A stretch of 64,000 bases of DNA, taken from Escallonia rubra. Taxonomy: Eukaryota; Streptophyta; Magnoliopsida; Escalloniales; Escalloniaceae. The translations under genes were made by a program, and so were the position numbers. Below the pieces are notes generated by a model. The model saw only the letters and a list, made by a program, of their open reading frames with translations, had not been told where the DNA came from and made no database searches. How positions within the stretch are numbered: position 1 is the stretch's first letter; the number at the start of each line of letters is the position of its first letter. The stretch spans positions 42,064 through 106,063 of the forward strand of contig JAVXUO010001829.1 in NCBI GenBank assembly GCA_033065855.1, read 5' to 3'. Below are positions 35,701 to 48,224 of the stretch, one piece after another.

Positions 35701-37180
35701 AGAATGGTTGATCTTTGCATGTAAACCCCTAGCATTTCGTATTTGTGTGCTCCATATGCTTGTCCACACAGAGTTTCAACTGCGCTTCCCATGCCTAGCT
35801 GTTGATACAACATAGTCCTAACTTCATTACAACATGGAGTCAAACCAGCACTACAAATAATTCACCTTTTTTCTTTTTTCTTTTCATTATGGCTAAAGCA
35901 AGCATGGCAAAAGACTGTATCCCTTGCTTCTACAGGTGCGATATGACATGAAGAAATTTATAATTTGACTGTTTTGCTTTAAATAGTTGGCTTCGTTTGG
36001 CTTTTAACACTTAATTTTGGAAGAGTTTCCTTCCTTCAACGCCAACAATACAATATCGCTAACAACAACAATTTTAGCATTTAACCTAAAATTAAGTGTC
36101 ACTAAAAGTGAAGCTCAGATATCAGTTCACCAAAATAAGTGTATATTAAATCAATAAAAAGAGCAATAAAAAATGGAGCTATTGTTACTGTGCGAGGTAG
36201 TCCCTATGAGTACTTTTTAGCATTTTCTTTTCTTTTTTACATTTTTAACAATGTTAATGATGAAACTTGCTTGATTAAGCATTTCAAATCCAATTGATTA
36301 CTATTACTCTCTCCATCCCACATAATTTAATTAACTTTTTTTTTTGCACACATTAAGAATTTAAGTGATATATTGTGTGTCTTCCATTCTACCATTTAGA
36401 AAGAAGAGGAGAAGAAAGTGACTCAGGAAGAGAAAAAGGGTTTGTAGAGTGTTAAATGTGCAGAGATAAATAAATAAATAAGTGAGCAAAGAGAGAGAAA
36501 TGAGTTAATGCAGATTTAAATGTGGAGAGAGAAATAGAATAAAAGAAGTATAAAAGGATAAATATGTAAAAGTACTTACAGAATCTTTCTTAATTTGAAA
36601 ATGATCAATTTTTTTGGGATGACTCAAAAAAAAATTGATCAAATTATGTCGGACGGAGGGAGCAATTTTATGCTTTTTGACAAGAGTTCCATGTTTGCTA
36701 ATTATCCAAGAATTAAAGTTGTTTCCACTTTTATCTACTCTTTTCTTAGACCGTGAATTGTTGGATACGTTAAAAATGGTGACTGCAAGCTCAGTAGAAT
36801 TACAAATTTGAAGATATACGAATGAGAGGAAATAAGGCAAATACCATGAGACCGTAGGCAAAGACTTGGATGCCGGTGTTGCCAAGGGAGGCGGCAGCCA
36901 GCTCAAGATTCCCAAGGTGGCCGGAGAAGATTTGGGTGGACATGGACATGCAATAGTTGACCATGTAAACGGCTACGGCGGGTGCAGCGAGGAGGAAAAT
37001 GAGCTTCAGCTCAATCCACGTCGCCAACCGGAAGCGCTTTAAAACCGGCAACGTGGGGTCGGATAGTATATACTCAAGCTTGTTGCTCGACTCATTCTGT
37101 TTTTCAGAAGATTGGGGTGACAAAGTTGCTTCATTGTTTTGTAGTATAGGTTGATAAACACCATCTTCTGAAGAACCCAT
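32714..37180 (-). CDS. MATE efflux transporter, DTX40-type (array gene 2)
   Basis: Seven exons on the minus strand: 37180-36845, 35798-35167, 34589-34533, 34209-33971, 33788-33670, 32948-32862 and 32782-32714. All junctions are GT-AG and the open frame is 512 residues. The layout matches its neighbours except for one extra codon in the last exon (tail KRKPLLKK). The N-tail reads YQPIL. The [18 protein letters not shown] and VAVGCGWQ hallmarks are all present. One oddity is in exon 3, just before the exon 4 SVRVSNELG block: it encodes SIAFQAA where the other copies encode S[IV]GFNAA. It should be a membrane antiporter for organic solutes. It is most like array gene 1 (for example MxSSE start, SNELG versus GNELG in genes 3 and 4). 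Intron 1 contains a Stowaway MITE. Confidence 0.93.
36307..36662. mobile_element. Stowaway-like MITE in intron 1 of gene 2
   Basis: The left end CTCTCTCCATCCCACATAAT and the inverse of the right end, CTCCCTCCGTCCGACATAAT, form a TIR typical of Stowaway (Tc1/mariner) MITEs. TA flanks the left end; the right TA has mutated to CA. It creates AT-rich frames only. Confidence 0.78.
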
Positions 37181-37763
37181 TTAGGGTTTATTGCGGCAGA
37201 TATGGTGGGAGAAATGAGGTTCTACTATACTGAGCTTAGAAGAAGCTCATTCATGTCATGATTTGGGGTTTTAAGGTGTAACAAAGTGTTGGTTGGTGAT
37301 TGATTATGTTTGAGATTATACTAGCTAAATGTGTTTTGTCGTAGGCTTCTCAATGTCAGCATCTCCAATTTCATATGTTTATTAATTATTGGTTCACTTT
37401 CTAATTAGGCATCCCATGTATCCAATTAAGATAAGGAGAGACAAGAAAGACTTACAATAAGTTATAAGGTGAATTGACAAGCAAAATAATGTGGGTGCCA
37501 ACTATTTTGTCACAGAAATTCTTTTGTGTTTGTACAAAATGATATTAAATAGACATCTTTGCATATTCTTCTATAAGTAAATTCATTGTCAAAAGCAGCT
37601 AGGAATGGAGGCAAAACCCTCACACAAAAACTTCACAAGCACAGATAACCCATCTACATATGGCGAGAAATGTCCATAACAAAGTATAGATGAGAGACGA
37701 TCAGTTAATATAGAAAACTGCTTAATGTGTTTCAGAAATCAAAGGATGTACTCCAAGTTGATG
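37181..37763. other. Upstream region of MATE gene 2
   Basis: This should contain the promoter of the gene whose start codon is at 37180. I see no strong TATA box; TTTTAAGG (inverse CCTTAAAA) near 37268-37275 is a weak candidate. No coding feature is present. Confidence 0.4.
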
Positions 37764-38084
37764 CTCCCTCAGTCCCTAATTAATTGATCATATTTCTTTT
37801 TTGGACAACGTTTTTGGGTTGTCCAAAAAAAATTAATCACTTTCCATATTAAAAAATATTTTGTTAATTACTTTTCACGTATACACTTCTTAAACTTTTT
37901 TTATTCTATTTCACTCTTCACATTTAATCACCCACCAACCTATTTTTTTCTTTTCTGTCCCACTTTTTTCCCTCACCCTTTCTTTTCTTTGTCTTGGGTT
38001 AGAATGGAAAACTAATAAAATATGACTTATATTTTAAATAAGCGTGTAAATAAAAAATGATCGATTAATTAAGGACGGAGAGAG
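37764..38084. mobile_element. Stowaway-like MITE upstream of gene 2
   Basis: The left end CTCCCTCAGTCCCTAATTAA and the inverse of the right end, CTCTCTCCGTCCTTAATTAA, are matching TIRs of about 25 bp. The body is AT-rich and has a central hairpin (GGACAAC...GTTGTCC near 37802-37822). It lies about 580 bp upstream of the gene 2 start codon. Confidence 0.75.
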
Positions 38085-38784
38085 CACAATCCGTGTGACA
38101 AGTTGTGATTATGTGGATTGCATTGCTTATTCTTGGGATGCTAACATTATTCCATCATCCCACCTCCTTCTTGTTAAATATGCCCTTTTTTTTTTTTTGG
38201 AACTTCAATCTGGGAGAGTTTACTATATTATCCTCGACGACAACAATTCAAATAAAGAAAACATATCTTGTGTGGCTATATGTTAATGTAGTTCCAATAT
38301 AGATACCATAGACGTAGTAATTCCTATTATTAAAACAGAACGTGAGCCACGCCGTCAATTCATTTATTTGTAAGCCGACAAAGTCCAAAGGGTTTAATTA
38401 TTCTCATTCACTAGAAGTTGAATGGAAGAATTGATAGAAAAACTATTCCATGCGACCAAAAGAATAATTGGTCTGCTGTGGACGTGAACCGTAGCCTGAT
38501 ATATCCAGTCACTTTAGGTAGTAGGTATGAGCCGAATCTTGGGCTCTTCGCCATCAGCGTAGGGGAAATCATATAATGAGAGAGCGTAGAAACAAGGAGT
38601 GATAGTTTTCAATACTTAGGTAAGAACTGAGTTCGCTCTTGTTTTATTATTTTTTTCTATATGCATTTTGGTAAATTGATTCGTTCGTTTAAAACTCGTT
38701 AAAAATAAATTTGTAACATAAAAAAATTAAACTTGAACATTATGCAGTTAATGGAAAAAATTCGACTGTTATACCCGGATTGGA
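38085..38784. other. Spacer without recognised features
   Basis: Small overlapping frames at 38095-38302 have no domain. Nothing else is recognised. Confidence 0.45.
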
Positions 38785-39766
38785 GAGGGGCGGAACCAGA
38801 AAAAAATTTCAGAGGGTACAAAAATTCTATTGAATGCACCAAAAAAAAATTATTTATAATAAAATAATATTATATAGAGATTTTTTTAAATCTCTATATA
38901 ATTACTGAATTAAACGCAATTTAAGAACTTTACTAAATCTCTATATAATCACTGAAATTAAACTATTCCAATGTTTCGATACTCAAAATTTTAGAATTAA
39001 ACTCTAAATTTATGATACTTTTAATGTACAAGTATATTTGTATTGACATCTATATACATGCAAAATAATCCAAGTATGTAGCATAAGTATCGACATACAA
39101 ATATAAAATAAATAATAACAATAAATTAAAGATAATTTATCAAAACAGTGGGCCACTCCGTCAAGCACTCAAGTCTCAAGTAGACAACACTCAACAGACA
39201 ACAGACAAATTCACCACGGCTGGATGCAGCTCCACCACGAATTGGGATGAAGCAACATACAACAGACAAATTCCCAACAGCAAATACCAGCAATCGTCTG
39301 TGCAGCAGCTCGCAGGGTGACTGGGTGAGGCACTCCGTCAAGTAGATCTGGTCGCGTGGTCGGACGACGTCAAGCAGTGGCACTCCGTCAAGCAGATCTG
39401 GTGACTGGTCGCGTGGTCGGATGCCGAACAAAGACTCGGAGACCTAGTCGGCGGCTGAGTGCCGTTTCTTCAAGATCTGGTCGCCGGTCGGAGATCTACA
39501 AGGTGGGTTCAGACCGTTCAGTCGCGTGGCGTCGCCGGCAATATGTCAAATCTAATCGCCGGTCGTTACGTCCACTGTCCACCGGTGAGAGAGAGAGAGA
39601 GAGCGCGCCGAGTTGTGGTCTCGGGGAACGGGGTATCGGGGATGGGGGAACGGCGTCTCGGGAACGGGGTGGTGCGATTCCCGAAAACCAAAAAAAAAAT
39701 TAAAAAAAATCCCCAGAAGTGAGGGGGTGCTTCAGCCCCCCTTGCCACAACATAGGTCCCCCCCTG
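38785..39766. mobile_element. Non-autonomous hAT-like element
   Basis: The left end GAGGGGCGGAACCAG followed by AATTTCAGAGGGTACAAAAA closely parallels the CAGTAGCGGAATCA...CAGGGGGATGCAAAAA end of the hAT remnant at 31419. The right end has GGGGGTGCTTCAGCCCCCC and finishes AGGTCCCCCCCTG, again hAT-like. No convincing 8-bp duplication was found. The GC-rich interior (39120-39700) opens frames on both strands without domains. Confidence 0.55.
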
Positions 39767-39772
39767 ATTAGA

Positions 39773-39958
39773 GGAATCTTCTTCCTACCCCCTATATAGC
39801 GACAATCAATCGTCTATAAATATGTCTCTAGTGACTTTTATTTAGTGACGCTAAAAAGGTGCTACTGAGAATTGTTGCTGCAAGTGTTAAAAGAAAAGTC
39901 ACTAAAAATATTTAGCGACTATTAATTGTCACTAAATATGGGGTTGGAGGAACATTCC
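39773..39958. mobile_element. Small TIR MITE (GCGACAATNAAT family), copy at 39.8 kb
   Basis: The left side GGAATCTTCTTCCTACCCC then TATATAGCGACAATCAATCG is mirrored inverted by the right side (GTGACAATTAATAGTCGC, then CCCC-flanked GGAATG). TIRs are about 45 bp in a 186-bp element. It lies immediately beside the hAT-like element end. Confidence 0.65.
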
Positions 39959-40755
39959 TACGTCCTGCGTAGGAACCAAAGTTTACTCTATGTTAATGTA
40001 TCCAATCCAAAAGTTTCACCGGTGCTCGTTGTTAGGTTCAAACCTTAAGTTACTTGAGGCAAGACAGATTGGAGCTCATGCACGAAGACTAGAGTGCTAC
40101 CATCTATTTCTATCAGAACGGGTTCTTTGCGATATTGCTGCTAAAAAATATATGCATTTTCATTTTTGTTCATGTGGGTGGGTGGGTGGGTGGGTGGGGG
40201 ATAAGTGGGGGAGAGAGAGGTTGGAAAAGGGTATTTAAGATACAGACTACATAACAATGGAGACTTTCATTTGAGCTTTAAAAGGATCTACTTTGTTCAA
40301 GAGCTTTGTTTGGGGTCTGCCCTCTAAGATAAAAGAACTAAGCTTTTGAAGTTTGTTCTCAATAAGCATACGTACAAATCAGCCAGAAAAAAAAAAAATA
40401 CTCGAGCTTGGATTTGCTTGAATCACTTGTAGATAAGACTTTTAAGTCGGAATCCTCGAAAAACTATAGAATGACTCATTCTTTGGAAAATTGTCGCTGG
40501 CTACATCAGTCTCACGTGAAATAATCCACTTAGAAAGCCCTTGCAACAGGACTAGTTCTAGTACTATCACATAAGAGTGACAAAAAAACTACTACTAACA
40601 AAGAGAAATACGATAAACCACATGCTCATCACACCCCTCATATTCTTGTCGGATCAATGATGAAGCTTGTAGCTAAAAGGCATGACAAAGAAGAGCGTTA
40701 AGCTTGCTTCCCATTGCTGATTCATTTGCAGCATTAACACGCATTGGAGCTTTGT
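39959..40755. other. Downstream flank of MATE gene 3
   Basis: Contains the likely 3' untranslated region of the gene that stops at 40756. A run of five GGGT units at 40177-40199 is described separately. No gene is recognised. Confidence 0.5.
40177..40200 (+). repeat. (GGGT)n run with G-quadruplex potential
   Basis: Five consecutive GGGT units followed by GGGG lie on the plus strand, antisense to gene 3 and about 560 bp beyond its stop codon. Such a run meets the simple G3+N1-7 quadruplex rule. Confidence 0.7.
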
Positions 40756-43700
40756 TTACTCATTCAAAAGTGGTTCTGTCTTGTCTTCCCACCTATCCAA
40801 CCTCTTCGAAGCATTGTCCACCTGCAATTCAGTTTAATTCGTAGTTTAGCCATGTGTTTAATGGCAAAGTGCATGCTCAAACCTGAAAAGCGACGTCATC
40901 TTCAACATGTTTTTTTTTTCCTTGTAAATACAGCAATTCGTGTTTTGAGATGATTACCTCTTTCTTCCAATCTGTGCGATAGGTTACGAAAATCAATATG
41001 ATGGTCTGCATCAGGGTGCCGCCTAACATCCCTGCCCATATTCCCTGTACAACAGGCACCACACACAGTTATTACCAGTTTTGACTCAATCGACAAACGC
41101 AACATTGAAGTTTTATCTAGCATAAGAGATGGATTAGTCAGGTTTGTTGAAAACAAGTGTACAATTAGGAGTCTTGTTTGTTTTACCTTGGCACCCAAGT
41201 TGAAGTGAAAACCAAGCACTGCACCCACTGGTATTCCAACAACGTAAAAGCATCCGACATTCACGTATGCAACAAAAGCTTGCCATCCACATCCGACAGC
41301 CACGCCTTCATGATACGTGCACAGTTTACTTAAGTAGTTAGCAGTCTATGTGCTGTAGTTTTCGCAAAGTATTTCAATACTGAAGCGAAGCAGCGTAACT
41401 GTGGCAATCGATAAGAACACGCTTACCGGACAAGACGGGTTGAATTCCATTGAGAATAAGGGTACAAGCAAGAAGTGGACACATTTCTGAGACAGCATCG
41501 GACACAGTTTGACCTTCTGTAAAGACATAGCTGATGTCATGCCGCAGTGCAAGGACGATGATTGCCATGATAATGGCAATGATGGCCGAGATTGAGGTCA
41601 CCATTACTACGGAAAATGCAGCTGCTCTTGGATGTCCTGCTCCGAGCTCATTTCCCACCCTCACACTGATGCAGTTTATGTAACTCAACTATTTCAATTA
41701 TCTTGGCTCTCTTAAGAAATTTGGATAAAGTAAAAGGACATAGTTCCATTTGTAATGCACGGGTGAATTTTGTCGCATATATTAAGTATCCTTTTGTGAC
41801 GGAAAATTTCACTAAGTGGTAAGCTTGTTTGGTCCCTTTAGAGACGAATATTTTGTAGTTATGAAACATTCCGACAAAACTCATCTCTGAAGTTCCAAAA
41901 AAGGCTGTATAGTACATAGTATGGAATAAGCCTTTATTGTTACGACTCTAGTAGATGCAATTAGACAGTACTGCAGTAAAAATCCAACACCATGTGCTTA
42001 GAATGCACACAAGACTTGGGAGCGTAGCATTTTTGTACATGGGATATGAGTAACCAGTCAGCTATAATGGTCTTCTCCTGATCACATAACTTAGCAAGGA
42101 ACTCTTTTTATCTTTTTTCAGGGTCTTCTTATTATTCTTCTGTGGTCAAATCAGAAGAAGGGAAAGAGAGAAACTAACCTGGCAGCAGCATTGAACCCAA
42201 CTGAGATCATGAATACCCACCCCATAATTTGAATGCTGCAATAGTATCATAGAACATATCAAGAAGTGCATAAACAATTTTTGTTTCAAAACCCAGAAAT
42301 ACTGATGCCATGCAGGCTATTCTAGAAGTCATTTGTGTTCAGTTAAAAGAAAAAGGAAAAGTCATTTGGTGTTGAAGTATTAACTTTTCTGCCTTGCATC
42401 TTTTTGCAACAAACTTTATACAAGAACATCAATTAAACAAGAAGTAAGTGAATTTAGTATCACCTAAAATTTTCTTAACAATTCTGCAAGTAGATACAGT
42501 GGTCCAGTCGCATTCCAAGCTTTTTGAACGTTTTGTTCTTTGAATGGCAAGGTCTATGGATAGATGCTCTACATTTGAAGCGTTTGAGTCACACTTATTC
42601 TATTAAAGTATATACATTAATGGCAACAAGTTTAGATGTTTAGCAATAAAAAGTGGTGCTCAACTAGCAAAAAATGAACTCAAACAAATTAGCATCATAC
42701 CCATAAACAAGTTAGCTTACCAAATAGCTAAAGAATCCAATGCCACCTCAGCATTAGGAAGCATTCCAGCCAACAAAACCAGAATCTGATAGTACCAAGC
42801 CTCTAAGCAAAGCATCACAGCAGATGCAGCAGACAGCTTAAAGAAGCCCCAAAGCCCATAGAAAGCCTGCATGCTAAACCCAAGCCATGTGTGCTTACAC
42901 TTCTCACTCTTGATGATATAAATAAACTGGCCCACCACTATCACCCACCAGGACAGGCTCAGCACCAGAGCTGCACCCAATAGTCCAAGCCCAAGCTTGT
43001 AAATAACAATGTAACTCACTACCACGTGAAAAACTATGGTGCCGGTTGCTATGTATGCGCTTGGTGCCACGATGCTCTGAGATTGTAAGAACTTCGATAT
43101 GGGAAAGTTGAGGGCGTATGCAAATATCTGAGGTATGAGGCCATAGACGAATATCGCCGCTGCCGATGCAATCTCTGATGATTCGCCGAGTAATAAAAGG
43201 AGGGGCTTGGAGAAAATATAGAGGAAAGTCACGGCGACGCCCGTCAGAAAGAGTAGAATAGTTGATCTTTGAAGATATATTCCCAGCATATCGTATTTTT
43301 GGGCTCCATATGCTTGTCCGCAAAGAGTTTCCACAGCACTTCCCATTCCAAGCTGTAATCAGATATTCAATATGCAGTTATAAGTTCATGAAAATAAACT
43401 TATGTGTGTGCTTATTAACATGTGCTTGCCCCTCTGGAAGAATATACCGCCACAAGGGCTAAAAGTTACTTCAGGGGCTTAAAAAGGGATTTGCAATGAG
43501 GCGCTAATAGAGACATGAGTATGTTTAATTGCATGTGCCAAAACGGAAGATTCATCATATAGGCTTCTAGTCTCTCAAAAGGCACAAAGTACGAGTAAAT
43601 AATATTACAGCGTTCCGGACCATTAGTCCCGATCATCAATAACCATAAGATCATGATGGATTAATGTAATAAGAAGAACAATTAAAGGAGCCATAGAATA

Positions 43701-46700
43701 ATTTAAAATACATCTAATGGTCCGAGATGGTCGGGATGATTGATCTCGAATCACTCAATATCTCGGACAAAGTACAACAGGAGAAGCATTATTTTGTAAA
43801 CCGATAATACGCAAGGCTTATGCCCAACTTTCGTCGATCATCAATCAAATATACAAAAATGTCACTAAAAAACATTAAAAAATTGTCACCTAAAATTTAC
43901 ATTTCGAAAAACTACAGACGATATGATATTATATAGAGTGCAACACACGCCTCCATTCATCGGCTACATTTTCCACCTGAACGTCGCATTAAATTCTACA
44001 GTGCAATAAATGAAACGTCTACCGTTTTTCACATCTTTGTTCTGGCTGATGAAATTTCTAAATTGGTACATCTGTTCTACCAAAATTTTAAGGAGATTAA
44101 TGGGACCACTCTACTTTTCTACTGCTTATATTTTGTTTTTTGTCAGTAAAAGTTTTTAGTAGCAGTTCGGATTTCATTTTAGAGATACTTATTTTATCTT
44201 TATTGACAAAATAAAATGTAAGGTTTTAAAAATTGTTGTACCGATATGAATCATCACTTTTAATATGTTACTTATCAGTAATATGAATGAGTTACTGTCT
44301 CGTAAAAGCACAAAAAGTATTAAACTTCTTTCTTAAATCGGCTTACTTAGCCTTTTTACTTAGTACTCACGTCACCGTTGTTTGGTTAAGTTTGGCTCAT
44401 TTGTCGCTGCGAACGCCCTAATATTTTAATGTGATCGAGTCTTTAGGAATAATCAAGACTATACGTAGAAATTAACTCCTAATAACTACACAAGTCATCT
44501 GTGACATGCAACAGATTAAAATGGTGCGTTGCTTGGGTTTGGTGCTTGCATGACATGTCGTACTTGAGTAGAACCGAAGAATTTGAATGAATTGGTAGTT
44601 AATGCATGATGTAAAATGATTTACTTTCTGAATAGCTGAACTTGTGGAGGAGTTGAAGCTACTATATTATGATGAAGTTTAGGAAAGTCTGTGGCAAATA
44701 TCGTCCATAGATTTGAACATGCTGCTCACATGCAGAATCTAAGTACAGGAAAGGGGAACCAAACAGTCAAAGCCCCAACTAACCTTGGAAGAATCAGAGG
44801 ACCAGAACTGAGGAATGAAAACGATTTTCCATTTGCGAGAAGGAAAAATTAAAAACAAATGGGCTCAGTTCCCCTCGGAGTCCATCGTTTTCGTTGAAAG
44901 GTTGTTGGGAGCGATGAAGAAAAGGGCAAATGGTTTGCGCAGATTGGAGGGGAAAGGTGTCTCTCTTTATTCAAAAGGTTTCACTGGGAGCGATTGATAT
45001 TGAAAGAACCTTCCTAAAATTTTGTTTTCACCCACAAATTAGCAGATATAGATCTATGTTCCTGCAAAGACAAATCTTCCCCATTTATCTTTTCATCAAA
45101 ATAAATGGAAAAAAAAACCCAAAATCTCTTCTTCTTCTTTTTTTGTTAGACCCATCCGGTATCCGGACACCACATTGGAAGCCAACTAATCCGAATTCGA
45201 GTCAGACAGACAGGATCACATGAGCAGCAAAGCTCTCCCTACCAAGTTTTAACGCAGCTGTATTTTCAGAATTCAAGACCTCTAGTAAAGTTAGGATCAC
45301 TTGATATCCCAAAATCTCTTTGTCAATAGTAAAAAGGAACATTTACATTTGTCACGAGTTCCAAGGTTCAAAGAATTGACACTTTAATAAAGTGTACCAG
45401 GCTGACTGTGAAGATCTTTGTGTCCTTATTTTACTCAATCTTTTATGTGCCTGATTAACCAGTAAGTACACTTTTTCGAGGAATATATTATGACAGGAAC
45501 TTTGATTAGGTTGGTTAGGTAACGAGATACTTAGGAGTTTTTTAAGATAAGAGGTAAAAAGTTGGTAGATAAGCAAGTTGTTGGTGTAAAAGATGGTACC
45601 CTAGATAGCTTTGACCGATGCTTTCCTATAAATACTGAGAAAAAAAACTTGTTTGAGACATAATATATAAGGCAATTAATGACACAGATATCAAGAGAGC
45701 AAGTTCTATGTCATTTGGCCCTGCCAAAACAAGAAAGGAGGAAAAAATGCCATTTTGGCAGTCATTCTTGTAAGAAAGTTAAAAAATATTATCAAAATGA
45801 AGTCGCTTTGGAGGGTCATATCAGTGCCCTTAATTCTTTAACACATTGGACCACAGGAATTAGTTTTTTTAAGTACTTGATATGACCACCAATAACTTTT
45901 GTGTAATGAGAGAGGCACAACTAACATTCTACCACAACCTTTTCATCTTGGTTGGTTTTTAGTGCAGTACTATTTTGGAAAAGCAGTGACCACCTCCCCA
46001 TGTATAGCTAACATTACTAGTGTCCTCTAAAGGAACTAATCCTGCTTTCCATGAGCATCAAATGTGGCAGCTCAAAGGTCGATCTACTGCGTACATAGAG
46101 AACTGAGGAAATAAGTGTGAGAAAGTCTGTGAGCATATGTAGGTCCCCGCACAAGATAGGGATTCACAGCAGTTGCATGAGCGTCCAACACGAATCAAAA
46201 AGAGAAATGCTAAGGAGACCCAAGTTCCCGTGCAGACCCTCCCGCTCCCGCAGTGTGAGAGACTCATGCTTGGTGCATGAGTAACCCAGATGTCTGGTAA
46301 AAACAACTGATTTGTTCAAGTTTAAAGAAGATGTAAAGAACAACTTCATACAATAGATTATACTTGCTCAAAGTCGAGCATGCTAACTCCTATGACCTAG
46401 TGGACCACCACATTTTCATACCGGCCCCTCCACCCCCCTCCCCAATACACACATCCCAACCCCCTCAAACCCCATTTAAACAAATCGAACAAAACAAGAG
46501 GTAGCCAGATTTTGTGGAGGGACCTCGGAACTTAATTTACCCATTCGTCAACGGGTTTTCATGTCAGGCATCTTGCCTGAAGTACTATAAGTTTCTTAAC
46601 ACCTATGTGTCCGTTCCTGGATATGAATGAGTATATAAGTTAAGTTATAATAATGTGCCAAAAAGAAAAAGAAAAAAAAAGAGAGAGATAACTAGCTATA

Positions 46701-47108
46701 AGTTTTGCAATGTGTACGAAAATAGAAAATAGCATGTTAAGGGTGATGGAAAAAAGAAGGAAAAAGAGAAAGAAATACCATGATACCAAAGGCGAAGGTC
46801 TGAATGCCGTTGTTTCCTAGGGAGGCGGCAGCGAGCTCAAGGTTGCCAAGGTGGCCGGAGAAGATCTGGGTGAACATGGACATAACGTAGTTGAGCAAGT
46901 ACACCGCCGCGGCGGGAGCCGCGAGGCGGAAGAGGAGCTTCAGCTCTATGCACGTCGCCGCCGGCAGCCGCCGCAGGAATGGCACGTCGGAGTTGGACAG
47001 CACCCTCTCGAGCTGGACACTGTACTCGTAGAATCTGGCCTCCGACGTCTGGGGCGTCAGGGGAGGCACGGAGTCTCCATTGGTGCTCTCTAGCAGAGGC
47101 TGGTGCAT
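40756..47108 (-). CDS. MATE efflux transporter, DTX40-type (array gene 3)
   Basis: Seven exons on the minus strand: 47108-46779, 43352-42721, 42235-42179, 41665-41427, 41305-41187, 41044-40958 and 40821-40756. The spliced frame is 509 residues with GT-AG introns throughout. It starts MHQPLLES, followed by [17 protein letters not shown] before the first membrane span. Exon 2 opens with [17 protein letters not shown]; exons 3-4 give [13 protein letters not shown] (GNELG as in gene 4, against SNELG in genes 1 and 2). The C-tail ends EPLLNE. It is most like array gene 4. Intron 1 is about 3.4 kb and holds a truncated SINE. Expected role is proton-coupled export of organic solutes. An open frame on the opposite strand over exon 1 (46851-47227) is a GC-rich shadow. 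Confidence 0.93.
45131..45307 (-). mobile_element. tRNA-derived SINE, copy 2 (5'-truncated)
   Basis: Homologous to the SINE at 3720-3921 (shared AGCAAAGCTCTCCCTACCAA and ATCCGGACACC-like blocks) but lacking the tRNA-like head. A perfect 13-bp target duplication, CCCAAAATCTCTT, flanks it at 45118-45130 and 45308-45320. The T-rich left side is the complement of its A tail. It sits in intron 1 of gene 3. Confidence 0.85.
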
Positions 47109-47177
47109 CTTGGTGTCGCCGCCGTGGACGGTGGTGGTGGAGGGTTTTAGGACTTGGATGGCTTGGGGAGTTGGGGA

Positions 47178-47184
47178 TTATAAA
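47178..47184 (-). promoter_or_regulatory. TATA box of array gene 3
   Basis: The minus strand reads CCCTTTATAATCCCC about 70 bp upstream of the start codon at 47108. This predicts a short leader of about 40 nt. A (CA)n run lies just upstream. Confidence 0.5.
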
Positions 47185-47193
47185 GGGGGACTT

Positions 47194-47219
47194 CACACAC
47201 ACACACACACACACACACA
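47194..47219. repeat. (CA)n microsatellite in the promoter of gene 3
   Basis: Thirteen CA units lie 10 bp upstream of the putative TATA box. Length variation could change promoter spacing. Confidence 0.9.
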
Positions 47220-48010
47220 GGTGTTAAATGAGTTTAGTTTGGTGTGAATCTCAATGCATTTCCGGTTTTAGCGGAGACAATTGCATTTCGACGCTATATG
47301 TGTGCGTGTACGGAGTGACAAACTTATTTTAAGGCAATATGACTCACGTGGAGCCAGCTGGGGCCTTCATCGCACTTGGGGTGCCCTTGTTTTGTCCTGC
47401 TTAATGGGTGATTTACGCTTATGTTTGTAGGGTAGTGCACAAGCACAACTATTAAGCAGAGGTGTAGCAATTTTTGTTTTATTTTCTCATTTTTTGTTAT
47501 ACTGCGAAATGCTTGTGCTTACTTCAAGGGTATTAAGAATTAATTCTAAAGCGATTAAATATGTTTTAAACAGTTGTAAAACAGATATAAATAGTGTTTA
47601 GAGACAAAGACAAAGTGTCTAAAACATCATAAAAAAAAATTTTAACCATGTAATATGACATGAATGCCCTTTTTTACAATATGACATTGAATGCCCCATT
47701 TCTTTTTAGATCATTTGTTTTAAGACTTCATTATTCTCACTCAATGCAACCAAATTGAACGTTAGGATAACAAATATTTTCAAATGTTCGTAAATATTTA
47801 CAAATATGTATAGGAGAGATGGTAATGTACAAAAGGGTTAGAAAATAGTCATAGTACTTAGTTTGTTTATTTTAGAAATGTTAAGGAAAATATTGAGAAT
47901 CTTACACGCTCTTTGATGTCATTTTGGTTATTTTTTCACTTTAAAATTACTTTCAAAAATTTATCCACACGCCTTACAAAAAATTTCAGCAAGTATTTGT
48001 TCCCAACCAA
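47220..48010. other. Upstream region of gene 3, no gene
   Basis: AT-rich sequence without recognised coding or transposon features. Confidence 0.5.
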
Positions 48011-48017
48011 TCTCGTC

Positions 48018-48175
48018 CTCGGCCTTTCCATTGGGGTCGACCTCGTCCTTCCCCTTTAAGGGGTCGGCCTGCCTTCCCCATTAGGGGATCGGCATGTCTT
48101 CCCCTTTGGGGGTCAGCCAGCCTTCCCCTTAAGGGATCGGCCTTGGCCTTCCCCCTAGGGTTTGGCCTCGGCATC
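48018..48175. repeat. ~30-bp minisatellite with a short palindrome in each unit
   Basis: About five units built on GGTCGGCC-GCCTTCCCC. Each unit contains a C/G palindrome or near-palindrome: CCCCTTTAAGGGG, CCCCATTAGGGG, CCCCTTTGGGGG, CCCCTTAAGGG and CCCCCTAGGG. The centre of the palindrome varies while its arms are kept. It abuts the 67-bp minisatellite. Confidence 0.8.
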
Positions 48176-48224
48176 CCACCAATGGTCGCCCCTTCTTTTT
48201 CCTTTGCCCAAACGCTATGGAAGC

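Noticed and set aside
46851-47227. Plus-strand frames over exon 1 of gene 3
   Set aside because: They are antisense shadows of a GC-rich coding exon on the minus strand.
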